This document shows, piece after piece, positions 45,986 to 54,530 of a stretch of DNA of 64,000 nucleotides; position 1 is the stretch's first letter, and the number at the start of each line of letters is the position of its first letter. The stretch is from NCBI GenBank assembly GCA_001874255.1, contig MPDC01000022.1, positions 1 to 64,000 on the forward strand. The letters are read 5' to 3'. Source of the stretch: Alphaproteobacteria bacterium MedPE-SWcel (GTDB taxonomy: Bacteria > Pseudomonadota > Alphaproteobacteria > Rhodobacterales > Rhodobacteraceae). Made by a program: the position numbers and the translations under genes. Under the pieces are notes generated by a model. The model made no database searches. It was not told the origin of the DNA and saw only the letters and a list, made by a program, of their open reading frames with translations.

Positions 45986-46582
45986 TTAGCCTTGAGCCAG
46001 CTCTTTGGCCTGCTCAACCCACTCGGGTTTGATCTTGACGGCCTCGATACCAGCAATGTCGTCGTCGGACAAGGCTGCGATCTGAGCGAAGGTGGTGAGG
46101 CCAGCGGCCTCCAGCTTTTTGGCGGCGGCAGGGCCAACACCGGTCAGCTGGGTCAGATCGTCAGAACCGGCGGCTGCAGGAGCAGCTTTCGCAGCGGCCG
46201 CTTTCGGAGCAGCAGCCGGAGCCGCCTCGCCTTTGCCGGTCGCCAGTTTCACGCCAGATGCATCCGCGCCCGAAGCCAGGATATCAGTGATCCGGACCAG
46301 AGTCAGCTTCTGCCGGTGACCGACAGTGCGCTTGGAGGAGTGCTTACGACGACGTTTGACGAAGTTGATGACCTTGTCACCTTTGACCTGATCGATCACT
46401 TCTGCCTGAACTGCGGCGCCGGACACGAAGGGCGCGCCCACGACAGGTGCATCACCGCCGAGCATCAGAACGTCATTGAATTGGATGGTTTCGCCAGCGT
46501 CAGCAACAAGTTTTTCAACACGGAGCACATCGCCCGCCTGAACCTTGTATTGCTTGCCGCCAGTCTTGAGGACTGCGAACAT
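45986..46582 (-). CDS. rplU: 50S ribosomal protein L21 with C-terminal helix-hairpin-helix extension
   Basis: A 198-residue protein. Residues 1-103 are canonical L21 (MFAVLKTGGKQYKVQAGDVL; HSSKRTVGHRQKLTLVRI). A linker rich in Ala, Lys and Pro (about 105-140) leads to a helix-hairpin-helix module at about 140-198 (DDLTQLTGVGPAAAKKLEAAG, in the style of DNA- or RNA-binding HHH domains). E. coli L21 is 103 aa, so the extension nearly doubles it. I recall such extensions in other Rhodobacteraceae; its role on the ribosome is not known to me. Confidence 0.93.
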   Translation of the reverse strand: MFAVLKTGGKQYKVQAGDVLRVEKLVADAGETIQFNDVLMLGGDAPVVGAPFVSGAAVQAEVIDQVKGDKVINFVKRRRKHSSKRTVGHRQKLTLVRITDILASGADASGVKLATGKGEAAPAAAPKAAAAKAAPAAAGSDDLTQLTGVGPAAAKKLEAAGLTTFAQIAALSDDDIAGIEAVKIKPEWVEQAKELAQG

Positions 46583-46637
46583 AGTCAGTCTTTCCTTTTC
46601 TAACCGCGTCCTTCGGTCCCCCGGCCGGGGCGTTTGC

Positions 46638-46657
46638 GACAGGGGTTGACCCCTGTC
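46638..46657 (-). promoter_or_regulatory. Hairpin in the rplU leader
   Basis: GACAGGGG and CCCCTGTC pair around TTGA (TCAA on the transcribed strand), 56 bases before the rplU ATG. It may be a leader element for L21/L27 autoregulation, or the end of an upstream transcript; there is no T run. Confidence 0.4.
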
Positions 46658-46809
46658 ACCTGGAACAGCGCGCCCCGATCTCGGGACGGTATGACAAAAT
46701 TACCCCGGCGCGGGGATTCCGGGCCGGGATGCGCGCTTTTGCCGTCCATCCCGCCATATGTCAACCCGTTTTCACAGAGCCCTTCCGAAAATCGAACAAT
46801 GACCCCAGT

Positions 46810-47682
46810 TCAGAGATCCTGAACAGGCTGCAAGTCCCGCATCCGGTGCGCCAGCTCTTCGAACCGGTTGGCCTGGATCTCGAATTGGACCGCATTCAAA
46901 AGCTCATAGACCTCTTTCATCAGCGGGTGTTTCAAGGCCGCCACATAGGCCCGCATGTCCTCTACAGAGAACCCCTGATAGGTGACAGCCGAATTGGCGA
47001 GGTTGGCGGCCGACATCGCGCGATGCATTTCTCCCTCCTGCTCGCGCAACAGGGCCCGCAGCCCCTCCACATCGACCTGCAATTCGACAATTCCGGCGGC
47101 GTTGGCGGCCATCAGAAAACGCACCTGAATTTCCTGAACCGCCCGGATGGCGCTCTCTGTGCCGCCAATTGCGCTGTTCATTTCCTTGAAAATGCCGATG
47201 CGGGGATCGTCCCGCGCCGCCATTTGCGCGACCAAACGATCACCTTCCTCGCGCGCAGCGGTGCCGTCGTCCAGTTGTGCGGCGTTTTCGACCGCGACCA
47301 GCCGTTGTCCCAGATCCGAGGCATAGAATTCCGCCGCGTGAAACAAGGCGTCGGTCGAAAGCGTCTGCTGGAGAATTTCCAGAGCCATGTCATGCATTAT
47401 GACAGGGTCGAACACATCCTCGGCCAACCGTTCCCACTCGAGGCCAAAGTCCCCGACCTCCGCGCCCAGCATTTGGGGAGCTTCGCCTGCGGACTGTGCG
47501 ATGCTCTGCAGTGCGACATCAAATCCGGTCACTTTCAGAAAAGCCTCGATCTGGGCCGGTTCTGCGGCGGGTGTCCTAGTCGGCAGCACCAGAAACAGGC
47601 AGGTCACTAAGGCCACGGCACCGCGCAAAAGCAGGGCTGTGAAAACGGCGGGGCGAAGGGTCGCGTCGGGGGGTAAGCTCAT
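46810..47682 (-). CDS. Exported DUF2059-like protein
   Basis: A 290-residue protein. The ATG at 47682 starts a signal peptide (RGAVALVTCLFLVLPTRTPA, cleavage near AAE). The frame extends further upstream only through the antisense of tRNA-Ser and is spurious there. The mature protein is mostly helical, with two similar halves: AQIEAFLKVTGFDVALQSIAQ near the start resembles DUF2059, and YQGFSVEDMRAYVAALKHPLMKEVYELL near the end resembles its second helical pair. Function unknown; likely periplasmic. Confidence 0.7.
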   Translation of the reverse strand: MSLPPDATLRPAVFTALLLRGAVALVTCLFLVLPTRTPAAEPAQIEAFLKVTGFDVALQSIAQSAGEAPQMLGAEVGDFGLEWERLAEDVFDPVIMHDMALEILQQTLSTDALFHAAEFYASDLGQRLVAVENAAQLDDGTAAREEGDRLVAQMAARDDPRIGIFKEMNSAIGGTESAIRAVQEIQVRFLMAANAAGIVELQVDVEGLRALLREQEGEMHRAMSAANLANSAVTYQGFSVEDMRAYVAALKHPLMKEVYELLNAVQFEIQANRFEELAHRMRDLQPVQDL

Positions 47683-47802
47683 GCAGCAAATGTAGGATTG
47701 AAACTGAGACACGCAAATAGAAATTCGATTTTCTTGAACGGGTTGCGAAATCGCCTCTTGCACAGGCCTGAAATCGCCTTTAAACGCCCTCACACCCCCC
47801 GC

Positions 47803-47892
47803 GGAGAGGTGCCGGAGTGGTCGAACGGGGCGGTCTCGAAAACCGTTGAGCCTGCAAGGGTTCCCAGGGTTCGAATCCCTGTCTCTCCGCCA
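47803..47892 (+). tRNA. tRNA-Ser (anticodon CGA)
   Basis: A 90-base class II tRNA with encoded CCA. Acceptor GGAGAGG pairs with TCTCTCC (one G-T), the anticodon loop is CTCGAAA giving CGA for Ser, a long variable arm (TTGAGCCTGCAAGGGTTCC) follows, and the T arm is CAGGG-TTCGAAT-CCCTG. It reads UCG codons and stands alone. Confidence 0.97.
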
Positions 47893-48065
47893 CAAATCCC
47901 TATGAGATCTAAGCAAATTCCCGAAGCCCGGTGCATGGGCTCGGCTCGCGTCGTGTAAGGCCCGAAATTTCGGCGGTTGTTCTCGTCACGTCGTCGCAGA
48001 GCAGGTTATCGAAGACGTTCGGGTGGCTCTCGGACTGTTTCACCTCGGGCTGAGTGCGTCTGAAC

Positions 48066-48095
48066 CGAAAAAGGGCCGGACAAGCCGACCCTTTC
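48066..48095 (-). terminator. Terminator after methyltetrahydrofolate methyltransferase gene
   Basis: On the minus strand GAAAGGG-CGG pairs with CCG-CCCTTT, followed by TTCGG. It lies 28 bases after the stop of the gene. Confidence 0.65.
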
Positions 48096-48122
48096 AATCT
48101 TCGCGTGTCGCGTGTCCGGAGG

Positions 48123-49184
48123 TCACGCGCGGCGGCGGCGGCCTCCGGAGCGGCCACCCCGGCCCCGTGATTCTTCCCCCTCTTTGAGCGGAGGTTTGTT
48201 GAACTTGATCCACTCGCCGCCGTGAGGGTCATTGTTGGTCAGGAAATTGGCCGCGCGGATCGCTTCCATTTCCTTGCCGGCGCGGGGCTTGGTGGAGCCG
48301 AGACCAAACAACGTCACAAAGGTCTCATCATCCATATCTTCCGGCAGCACGATCCCACTGGCCGCGACCAGCTCTTTCTTTTCAGCGATCACTTTCTGGG
48401 TCACCGGCAGCGCAACGGGGTTCATGATTGCCGAGGTCATCCCGGCCCCCATCGCCATGGGCAGGAAAGCATTGTTGATGCCGTGCCGGTTGGGAAGCCC
48501 GAAAGAGATGTTTGACGCGCCACAGGTGGTGTTCACGCCCAGCTCTTCCCGCAGCCGCCGCACCAGGGCAAAGACCTGAAGACCGGCAGTGCCCATCGCG
48601 CCAACCGGCATCACCAGCGGATCGACGACGATATCATGGGCGGGAATACCGAAATCGGCGGCCCGCTGCACGATCTTCTTGGCGACCTCGAAACGGACAT
48701 CGGGATCTTCGGAAATCCCGGTGTCATCGTTCGAGATCGCCACAACAGGAACATTGTATTTCTTCACCAGCGGGAGGATCTGCTCCAGCCGCTCTTCCTC
48801 ACCGGTGACGGAATTCAGCAGCGGGCGGCCTTCGCAGACCGCCAGTCCCGCCTCCAGCGCGCCCGGCACCGAGGAGTCGATGCAGAGCGGAACGTCGACC
48901 AGCCCCTGCACCAATTCGACGATCTTGGTCATCAGCGGCGGCTCGGTTTCGTTTGGGTTCGGGTTCGAGTTGTAGACGACGCCCGCGTTGATATCGAGGA
49001 CACTGGCCCCGGCCAGAACCTGCGCCACCGCGTCCTTTTCCACCGTGGAGAAATCGCCGGCTTCCAGTTCCGCGGCCAGTTTCTTGCGCCCCGTCGGATT
49101 GATCCGCTCGCCGATAACGCAGAAGGGCTCGTCAAAGCCCAATACAGCGGTTTTTGTCTTTGACTCTACGACAGTACGGGTCAT
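48123..49184 (-). CDS. Methyltetrahydrofolate-binding (pterin-binding) methyltransferase
   Basis: A 353-residue TIM-barrel protein of the DHPS/methyltetrahydrofolate methyltransferase superfamily, matching the folate domain of cobalamin-dependent MetH. Motifs: CVIGERINPTGRKKLAAEL, SVLDINAGVVYNSNPNPNET, PLCIDSSVPGALEAGL, VVAISNDDTGI and GASNISFGLPNRHGINNAFL. The C-terminal 15 residues are Arg/Gly-rich. In some alphaproteobacteria methionine synthase is split into separate polypeptides, and this would be the methyl-folate part. The homocysteine- and B12-binding parts are not in the window. It lies three bases downstream of metF. Confidence 0.85.
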   Translation of the reverse strand: MTRTVVESKTKTAVLGFDEPFCVIGERINPTGRKKLAAELEAGDFSTVEKDAVAQVLAGASVLDINAGVVYNSNPNPNETEPPLMTKIVELVQGLVDVPLCIDSSVPGALEAGLAVCEGRPLLNSVTGEEERLEQILPLVKKYNVPVVAISNDDTGISEDPDVRFEVAKKIVQRAADFGIPAHDIVVDPLVMPVGAMGTAGLQVFALVRRLREELGVNTTCGASNISFGLPNRHGINNAFLPMAMGAGMTSAIMNPVALPVTQKVIAEKKELVAASGIVLPEDMDDETFVTLFGLGSTKPRAGKEMEAIRAANFLTNNDPHGGEWIKFNKPPLKEGEESRGRGGRSGGRRRRA

Positions 49185-49187
49185 GGT

Positions 49188-50120
49188 TTATCCTTGCTGT
49201 TTGGCTGGCTGCGTGCGCGCGCCGCCGTTGTTGATTGCCCATGTAGCGTTGGTCTTGATACCGCCAAGAGGGAAGAAGTGGACATTGGTGATGTTGAAAT
49301 CGGGGTTGTCGGCCTTGTAGGCTGCCAGCTCGCTCAGCACCTCGGTCGGTTCGTAGGGCAACATGAGCTTGGTCACGTCCATGGCCCGTTTTTGCAGCAC
49401 CTTGAGCGAAGGCCCGACGCCGCATGCGATGGCAAATTTGATCAGCGTCTGCAGTTTTGCCGGGCCCGCAATGCCGATGTGAATCGGAAGGTCGATCCCC
49501 GCCTCCCGCAGGCCATTCGCCCAGGCGATGATCGGCTTGGCTTCAAAGGCGAACTGGGTCGCGAGCGCCATCCTGGCGTCAGTGGTTTCAGAAAACCGCT
49601 GCTTCCAGCGCAGCGCCTCGGTGACGTTGGTCATTGAACCGTCGGGATCGATATCCTTGTTGCCCTCGGGGTGGCCTGCAACATGCAGATTGGTGAAACC
49701 GGCTTTGTCGAACAGGCCCGTTTCCAACAGCTGCATGGAGCTGTCGAAATCGCCGTGCGGCGTGGTGACGCCACCGGCCAGCAGCAGCGCCTGCTTCACA
49801 TCCGCCTCTCCCTGATAGCGGGCGATCCAATCGCTCAGCGTGGCCTTGTCGCGGATGATCCGGGCGGGAAAATGCGGCATGACCGGATAGCCGTCGTCGT
49901 TCAGCCGCTTGGCCGTCGCGACCATTTCCTCGATCGGGGTGCCTGCGATATGCGCGATGTAGACACGGGTGCCTGCGGGCAGAAGCTCGCGGAAATCCTC
50001 GACCTTGTCCGCGGTGCGCGGCATGATCTCGATGGAATAATCCGTCAGGAACGCCTCGAGCTGCGGGTTGACTGTGACCTCGGCCTCAGTCGCACGTTTC
50101 TTGAAATTCAACAAAGCCAT
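49188..50120 (-). CDS. metF: Methylenetetrahydrofolate reductase
   Basis: A 310-residue flavoprotein. The start at 50120 has GGGAGG upstream and gives MALLNFKKRATEAEVTVNP. It reduces 5,10-methylene- to 5-methyl-tetrahydrofolate. The TIM barrel shows SIEIMPRTADKVEDF (the family catalytic Glu position), VYIAHIAGTPIEEMVATAKR, VMPHFPARIIRD, LLLAGGVTTPHGDFDSSMQLLE and HIGIAGPAKLQTLIKFA. Divergent from E. coli MetF, so it may be assigned only to the family. Coupled to the methyl-folate protein and to a small 'virulence factor' gene 29 bases upstream. Confidence 0.85.
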   Translation of the reverse strand: MALLNFKKRATEAEVTVNPQLEAFLTDYSIEIMPRTADKVEDFRELLPAGTRVYIAHIAGTPIEEMVATAKRLNDDGYPVMPHFPARIIRDKATLSDWIARYQGEADVKQALLLAGGVTTPHGDFDSSMQLLETGLFDKAGFTNLHVAGHPEGNKDIDPDGSMTNVTEALRWKQRFSETTDARMALATQFAFEAKPIIAWANGLREAGIDLPIHIGIAGPAKLQTLIKFAIACGVGPSLKVLQKRAMDVTKLMLPYEPTEVLSELAAYKADNPDFNITNVHFFPLGGIKTNATWAINNGGARTQPAKQQG

Positions 50121-50149
50121 GGCGGCCTCCCAGAGTGAGGTGCGGGCGA

Positions 50150-50446
50150 TCATGCCCAACCGTCGTTTGCGATCAGCGCTTTCAGGCGGTCCTGATCGAA
50201 TTCCTGTTCCAGACGTGTAGCCTCGGCCTCGGCAATCTGGTCCGGCTCTCCCTCCACCGCATAGGGCGCCGCTTTGCGCCATTCCGCAAGATAGGCATCG
50301 CTGTCCTTTGCGTTCACCTTCATGGCCGCGCGGTCGATGGCTTGTTCAAACCGTTCTTCGAGCTGCCGTTTGGACCCCCGCCGCCCCTTGCCCACGATGA
50401 CCTGAGCGGGGATGTCGCGCCAGTAAACAATGGTGACGTCGGGCAT
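50150..50446 (-). CDS. 'Virulence factor' domain small protein
   Basis: A 98-residue cytoplasmic protein starting MPDVTIVYWRDIPAQVIVGKGRRG, with no signal peptide. It matches the Pfam Virulence_fact domain, a name with no clear functional basis. It is acidic in its second half (EGEPDQIAEAEATRLEQEFD). Its constant neighbour in roseobacters, as I recall, is the metF-type gene immediately downstream, so a role in one-carbon or methionine metabolism is more likely than virulence. Confidence 0.75.
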   Translation of the reverse strand: MPDVTIVYWRDIPAQVIVGKGRRGSKRQLEERFEQAIDRAAMKVNAKDSDAYLAEWRKAAPYAVEGEPDQIAEAEATRLEQEFDQDRLKALIANDGWA

Positions 50447-50616
50447 TGCCGTTCCTTCCTGATACGTCTTCGTATCGCGTTTCTAATTCGCCGCTGATCG
50501 CTTGGTGCGTCGGATTTCGACAACAAAGGTGGGAGGAGCGACCTTTCCCCGGCGATGGTATTCTTTCCCCTGCCCCGTGACCACCGCTGCCGCTCGTCAA
50601 ATTATTCAACAAAATC

Positions 50617-50751
50617 ATGAGCCGTTCTGAGAGCGCTGCGCGTTTTGTCCCTGTTTTCGCCGTGTTTTCAACTGGCCTGACTGTCGCGGTCTCTTGCACA
50701 GCCGCACAGGCAGCCGTAGGGTTGAGCCAACACGATAATCGGAGGGCGTGA
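50617..50751 (+). CDS. Possible small secreted protein or leader upstream of ppx
   Basis: A 44-codon frame beginning MSRSESAARFVPVFAVFSTG. It has a hydrophobic core and an AQA site resembling a signal peptide. It ends three bases before the ppx/gppA ATG, and the GGAGGG ribosome-binding site of ppx lies inside its last codons. Its own Shine-Dalgarno is poor. It could be a translational-coupling leader, or chance. Confidence 0.25.
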   Translation: MSRSESAARFVPVFAVFSTGLTVAVSCTAAQAAVGLSQHDNRRA

Positions 50752-50754
50752 TTC

Positions 50755-51867
50755 ATGGCGCCCAGGCGTTCCAAAGGTACAGGAGCGTTTCCCAGAGCGG
50801 TTGAGACACCTGTACCAGCCCGGCCGGATCCGGATGCGCTCTATGCGGCGCTGGATCTTGGTACGAATAGCTGCAGAATGCTGATTGCCCAGCCAAAGGG
50901 CAGCGGCTTTCATGTGGTGGACAGTTTTTCCAAATCGGTGCAACTGGGCTCCGGTCTGGAAAAAACCGGGCGTTTGTCCCGGTCTTCCATGGCGCGCACG
51001 ATTCAGGCGCTGCGGATCTGTCAGCAGAAAATCTCTCGCAACCGCGTCAAACGCATGCGGCTGGTCGCCACCGAGGCCTGTCGCAGGGCGAAGAACGGCC
51101 GTGATTTCATGCGCCAGATCAAGCGGGAAACCGGTCTGATGATGGATATCATCCAGCCCGAAGAAGAAGCGCGCCTGGCCGTGATATCCTGTGCGCCGCT
51201 GGTGTCGACCAAAACGGAACAGCTACTGGTGGTGGATATCGGTGGCGGGTCGACGGAACTGGTGTGGATCGACCTGTCTTCGATTGCACGGCGTGACCGC
51301 CCCTCGGCGATCATGCGGCTCCATGCCGGGTTTCACAATTCCGACAGCCCGTTTCCGGCGGCAAAGGTCGTCGATTGGATCTCGGTTCCGCTCGGCGTGG
51401 CGACGCTGCGGGATCAGTTCAACGACGTCGAGGATGACGCCGCCCGTTTTGCACTGATGAGTTGGTTCTTCGAGGAAAACCTCGCGGATTTTGCCCCCTA
51501 CAAGGATGTTCAGGCGCGCGAGGGCTTTCAGATTGTCGGCACCTCCGGCACGGTCACCACGGTTGCAGCCTCTCATCTGGGGCTCAAACGCTATGACCGC
51601 ACCAAGGTGGACGGGTTGCGGATGACGTCTGACCAGATCGACAAGGTGATCCGCAGCTATCTGGAGCTCGGCCCTCAGGGACGGCGGCGCGACCCCCGCA
51701 TCGGCGAGGACCGGCAGGCCCTGATCATGTCCGGCGCCGCGATCCTGCAGGCGCTGTTGCGCTGCTGGCCCACCGACCGCCTGTCGGTGGCCGATCGCGG
51801 CCTGCGCGAGGGGCTGCTCTATGCACAGATGAGCGCGGACGGTGTTTTGGAAGACGGCTCTTTCTGA
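50755..51867 (+). CDS. Ppx/GppA-family phosphatase
   Basis: A 370-residue exopolyphosphatase or pppGpp phosphohydrolase of the actin-like ATPase fold. The phosphate-1 motif is ALDLGTNSCRMLI (about residues 30-42), the catalytic Glu region is IQPEEEARLAV, and the second loop reads VVDIGGGSTELVW. Further segments are ISVPLGVATLRDQF and IVGTSGTVTTVAA. It lacks the C-terminal HD-like domain of E. coli Ppx (513 aa). A 25-residue basic N-terminal extension is present. It is followed by rlmE after 75 bases, a common alphaproteobacterial pairing. Confidence 0.88.
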   Translation: MAPRRSKGTGAFPRAVETPVPARPDPDALYAALDLGTNSCRMLIAQPKGSGFHVVDSFSKSVQLGSGLEKTGRLSRSSMARTIQALRICQQKISRNRVKRMRLVATEACRRAKNGRDFMRQIKRETGLMMDIIQPEEEARLAVISCAPLVSTKTEQLLVVDIGGGSTELVWIDLSSIARRDRPSAIMRLHAGFHNSDSPFPAAKVVDWISVPLGVATLRDQFNDVEDDAARFALMSWFFEENLADFAPYKDVQAREGFQIVGTSGTVTTVAASHLGLKRYDRTKVDGLRMTSDQIDKVIRSYLELGPQGRRRDPRIGEDRQALIMSGAAILQALLRCWPTDRLSVADRGLREGLLYAQMSADGVLEDGSF

Positions 51868-51942
51868 TAGGGATGAGATCAGGTATAGCGCCCCATCCGC
51901 ATCCCGATCCGCATGCGGGGGCCGCAGGCGAGAGGTTTGACC

Positions 51943-52659
51943 ATGGCAAAGACTCCGACAGGAAAAAATACGTCAGGACGCGGCCAGCGTGACCTGACCG
52001 TGAAGGTCAAGACCGCGCGCGGACGCACGCTCAGTTCGACCCGCTGGCTGCAGCGGCAATTGAACGACCCCTATGTCAAACGGGCCCAGATCGAGGGCTA
52101 CCGGGGGCGTGCGGCCTTCAAGATCATGGAACTGGACGACAAGTATCGGTTTCTGGTTCCGGGCGCCCGTGTGGTCGATCTCGGCTGCGCGCCGGGCGGC
52201 TGGGCTCAGGTGGCGGTGCCGCGGGTGAACGCTCTGGGCGAGAAGAGCGGCAAGGCGGTCGGACGGATCATCGGCGTGGACCTGCAGGAGGTGGAACCGC
52301 TGGCCGGCGCCGAGTTCCATCAGCTGGATTTCATGGATGAAGGCGCCGATGACCAGGTCAAGGACTGGCTCGGTGGCAATGCCGATGTGGTGATGTCCGA
52401 TATGGCGGCCTCCAGCTCGGGGCACAAGCAGACAGATCACCTGCGGATCATGTCGCTGTGCGAGGCTGCGGCCTATTTTGCCTTTGATGTGCTGGAGGAC
52501 GGCGGCACGTTTGTCGCGAAAGTGCTCGCCGGCGGGGCCGAGGGCGAGCTGCAGAAACTTCTGAAACAGAAGTTCAAATCGGTGGCCAATGTGAAACCCC
52601 CCTCGTCCCGCGCCGACAGTTCCGAGAAATTCGTCGTCGCCACCGGCTTTCGGGGCTGA
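51943..52659 (+). CDS. rlmE: 23S rRNA 2'-O-methyltransferase RlmE (FtsJ/RrmJ)
   Basis: A 238-residue SAM-dependent methyltransferase modifying U2552 of 23S rRNA. The start at 51943 follows GAGAGG. The catalytic K-D-K-E set is visible: Lys in [15 protein letters not shown], Asp in [13 protein letters not shown], Lys in FVAKVLAGG and a downstream Glu. The SAM site is [17 protein letters not shown] basic N-terminal tail of about 35 residues precedes it. Confidence 0.95.
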   Translation: MAKTPTGKNTSGRGQRDLTVKVKTARGRTLSSTRWLQRQLNDPYVKRAQIEGYRGRAAFKIMELDDKYRFLVPGARVVDLGCAPGGWAQVAVPRVNALGEKSGKAVGRIIGVDLQEVEPLAGAEFHQLDFMDEGADDQVKDWLGGNADVVMSDMAASSSGHKQTDHLRIMSLCEAAAYFAFDVLEDGGTFVAKVLAGGAEGELQKLLKQKFKSVANVKPPSSRADSSEKFVVATGFRG

Positions 52660-52679
52660 CCGCGCCCCTCGGGCCCCGG

Positions 52680-52886
52680 CTACCTGAACACGGAGCGGGC
52701 GCCCGGTGCCTTCAACGATTGAACCGCCATGTCGCGCATCTGCAGCACGGCGTCCTCGCTACCCTGCGCCGGTTTCCGCTTGGCCGACAGGGTCCTGCGA
52801 CCGCCGTTGCCGGAATTGGCATTCGGGGACAGCCGCGAGAGTTCCAGCAAACGTTGACGGCCCTTGTCTGCACTGAATTTTGCCAT
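52680..52886 (-). CDS. Small basic protein, function unknown
   Basis: A 68-residue protein starting MAKFSADKGRQRLLELSRLS at an ATG preceded by GAGGAACG. It is basic and mainly polar (GNGGRRTLSAKRKPAQGSED), with a C-terminal helix (AVLQMRDMAVQSLKAPGARS). No family recognised. It converges on rlmE with only 20 bases between the stops. The good ribosome-binding site supports it as real. Confidence 0.5.
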   Translation of the reverse strand: MAKFSADKGRQRLLELSRLSPNANSGNGGRRTLSAKRKPAQGSEDAVLQMRDMAVQSLKAPGARSVFR

Positions 52887-52991
52887 TGTACTCGTTCCTC
52901 GGATCACTCACCTGCGCCATGTGTCACGCGGAAACTGGCCCGCGCGGCGTCCGAATTATGGCAAAATCTGCACCTGTGATGACAATTGCGC

Positions 52992-53876
52992 CTATCTCGG
53001 CTCTGATCCGCTGCGGGCCTTGCGGTCGCTGTCGAGGACGCCGTTGATCTCGGCCCCGAAAATCAGGATTGCCGCGTTCAGATACAGGAAGATCAACGCG
53101 GCCATTGCGCCGGCGAGGCCTGCATAGGTGGCGGAATAGCTGGCGAAACTGGACACATAGACTGCGAAGCCAAAGCCGCCCCCCCACCACAGGATCAGCG
53201 TGATCACGACACCGGGAAAGATCTGCCCGAAGCTGGCCCGCTTTGGCAGCAGAACCAGATGATAGAGAAAGACCGCGGCCACCGGAACCACGGCAACCAC
53301 CAGCCCGTTGGCTCCGTTTTCCCAACCGCGCAGAAAATCGAGATCCGGAAAGAACCGGGCCAGGAACCGGGCCGCCAGAGGCAGGACCAGTTCGAACACC
53401 GCCGCCAGCAGCAATCCGAACCCGCCCAGAATGACGAGGCCGACCGACATCAGCCGGTGCTTCCAGAAGGGCCGGGTTTCCTCCTGGCCATAGGCCCGCA
53501 GCAGCGCGATGCGGATCGCATCGACGCCGTTGGATGCAAAATAGAGCGCGAGAATACCACCAAGGGTCATCAGCCCGGTGCCGGAATTTTCCAGAACCGC
53601 GTAGACCTCGCGCGTGATCGGCTTTGCAACCGAGGCAGGCCAGCTGCCGAACACGAGGTTGACCACATCCTCAACCACGATGCGATGTGACAAGACGCCG
53701 GCAATCGCGCCGCTGAGGGCGACGGTAAAGAGGATGAACGGAAACAGCGCCATCATCATCGACATGGCAATATGGCTGCTGAGCACCCAGGCGTTCTTGC
53801 GATTGAAGCGGCCGACCGCGCGGCGCAGTATCCGCAGCACCCCTGCGCCTTTGTATCCGATCGCCCCGATGGCCAT
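52992..53876 (-). CDS. YihY/BrkB-family membrane protein
   Basis: A 294-residue inner-membrane protein with six or seven hydrophobic spans. Family segments: HIAMSMMMALFPFILFTVAL near residue 35 and WGGGFGFAVYVSSFASYSATYAGLAGAMAA near 230-260 (in two contiguous parts). The family was once linked to RNase BN, which was incorrect, and to Bordetella serum resistance; function is not settled. It starts after AGGAGAG and lies 45 bases downstream of the ion-channel gene on the same strand. Confidence 0.85.
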   Translation of the reverse strand: MAIGAIGYKGAGVLRILRRAVGRFNRKNAWVLSSHIAMSMMMALFPFILFTVALSGAIAGVLSHRIVVEDVVNLVFGSWPASVAKPITREVYAVLENSGTGLMTLGGILALYFASNGVDAIRIALLRAYGQEETRPFWKHRLMSVGLVILGGFGLLLAAVFELVLPLAARFLARFFPDLDFLRGWENGANGLVVAVVPVAAVFLYHLVLLPKRASFGQIFPGVVITLILWWGGGFGFAVYVSSFASYSATYAGLAGAMAALIFLYLNAAILIFGAEINGVLDSDRKARSGSEPR

Positions 53877-53921
53877 GTCGCTCTCCTGAAATCCGATGTG
53901 AAATTGCGTTTGATTGAGCGG

Positions 53922-54368
53922 TCAGGAGCCGGCACGCCGGGCACCGTTTGCAAAGACCGTGCGCATGATACTGACCAGAAACGCGGTGCTGATGCCAAAG
54001 GCCAGCATGCCGTTCATGGCCGCAAAGGAGGCGAAAATCCGGTGGCCGCTGTCGAGGACAACATCGCCGTAGCCAAGTGTCGTATAGGTCGCCACCGAGA
54101 AATATACCGCCGTGTTCCAGTCGGCGAAGGTTTCCGCCTTCACCATCAGCGCCGCCGACCAGATCCAGACCTGAGCGGTATGGGCGGCGACGACAAATCC
54201 GGTGGAGATCAGCAAGCCCCCCAACCGCCGCAGATTGCCCAGATGGTCGGGAACCCGACGGTCGTGGCTGCGCAGCGCCTGCCCGCACCACACCAGCATC
54301 GCGGCCTCCAGCACCAGACAGACGCCAAGGACCAGCCCGCCCCACCAGATCTGCTGGATCAACGTCAT
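53922..54368 (-). CDS. Two-transmembrane potassium channel protein
   Basis: A 148-residue membrane protein. Four hydrophobic stretches are visible, the last two flanking a pore loop with the selectivity filter TTLGYGDVV (about residue 97-105). TLGYGD is a K+ channel signature. No cytoplasmic RCK/TrkA domain is attached, so gating must be by other means. It is cotranscribed with, and upstream of, the BrkB-like gene. Confidence 0.85.
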   Translation of the reverse strand: MTLIQQIWWGGLVLGVCLVLEAAMLVWCGQALRSHDRRVPDHLGNLRRLGGLLISTGFVVAAHTAQVWIWSAALMVKAETFADWNTAVYFSVATYTTLGYGDVVLDSGHRIFASFAAMNGMLAFGISTAFLVSIMRTVFANGARRAGS

Positions 54369-54530
54369 ATGATTGCGGCTCCTTGATCGGCCTGCCCCAG
54401 ACCCGTTCCTGCACCTGAAATGCGACCGTCGACGGGCGCTGCGCTTCGTCGCAGCTTAGAAATTGGCACTTGAACATGCAATGCTTGCACGACATCCATG
54501 GATCAAGATGTTGGTTCAGGAGACATTCCG

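Noticed and set aside
47698-47958. Open frame of 86 codons across tRNA-Ser (contains EVPEWSNGAVSKTVE)
   Set aside because: It is the familiar false translation of a serine tRNA gene; the tRNA cloverleaf explains the sequence completely.
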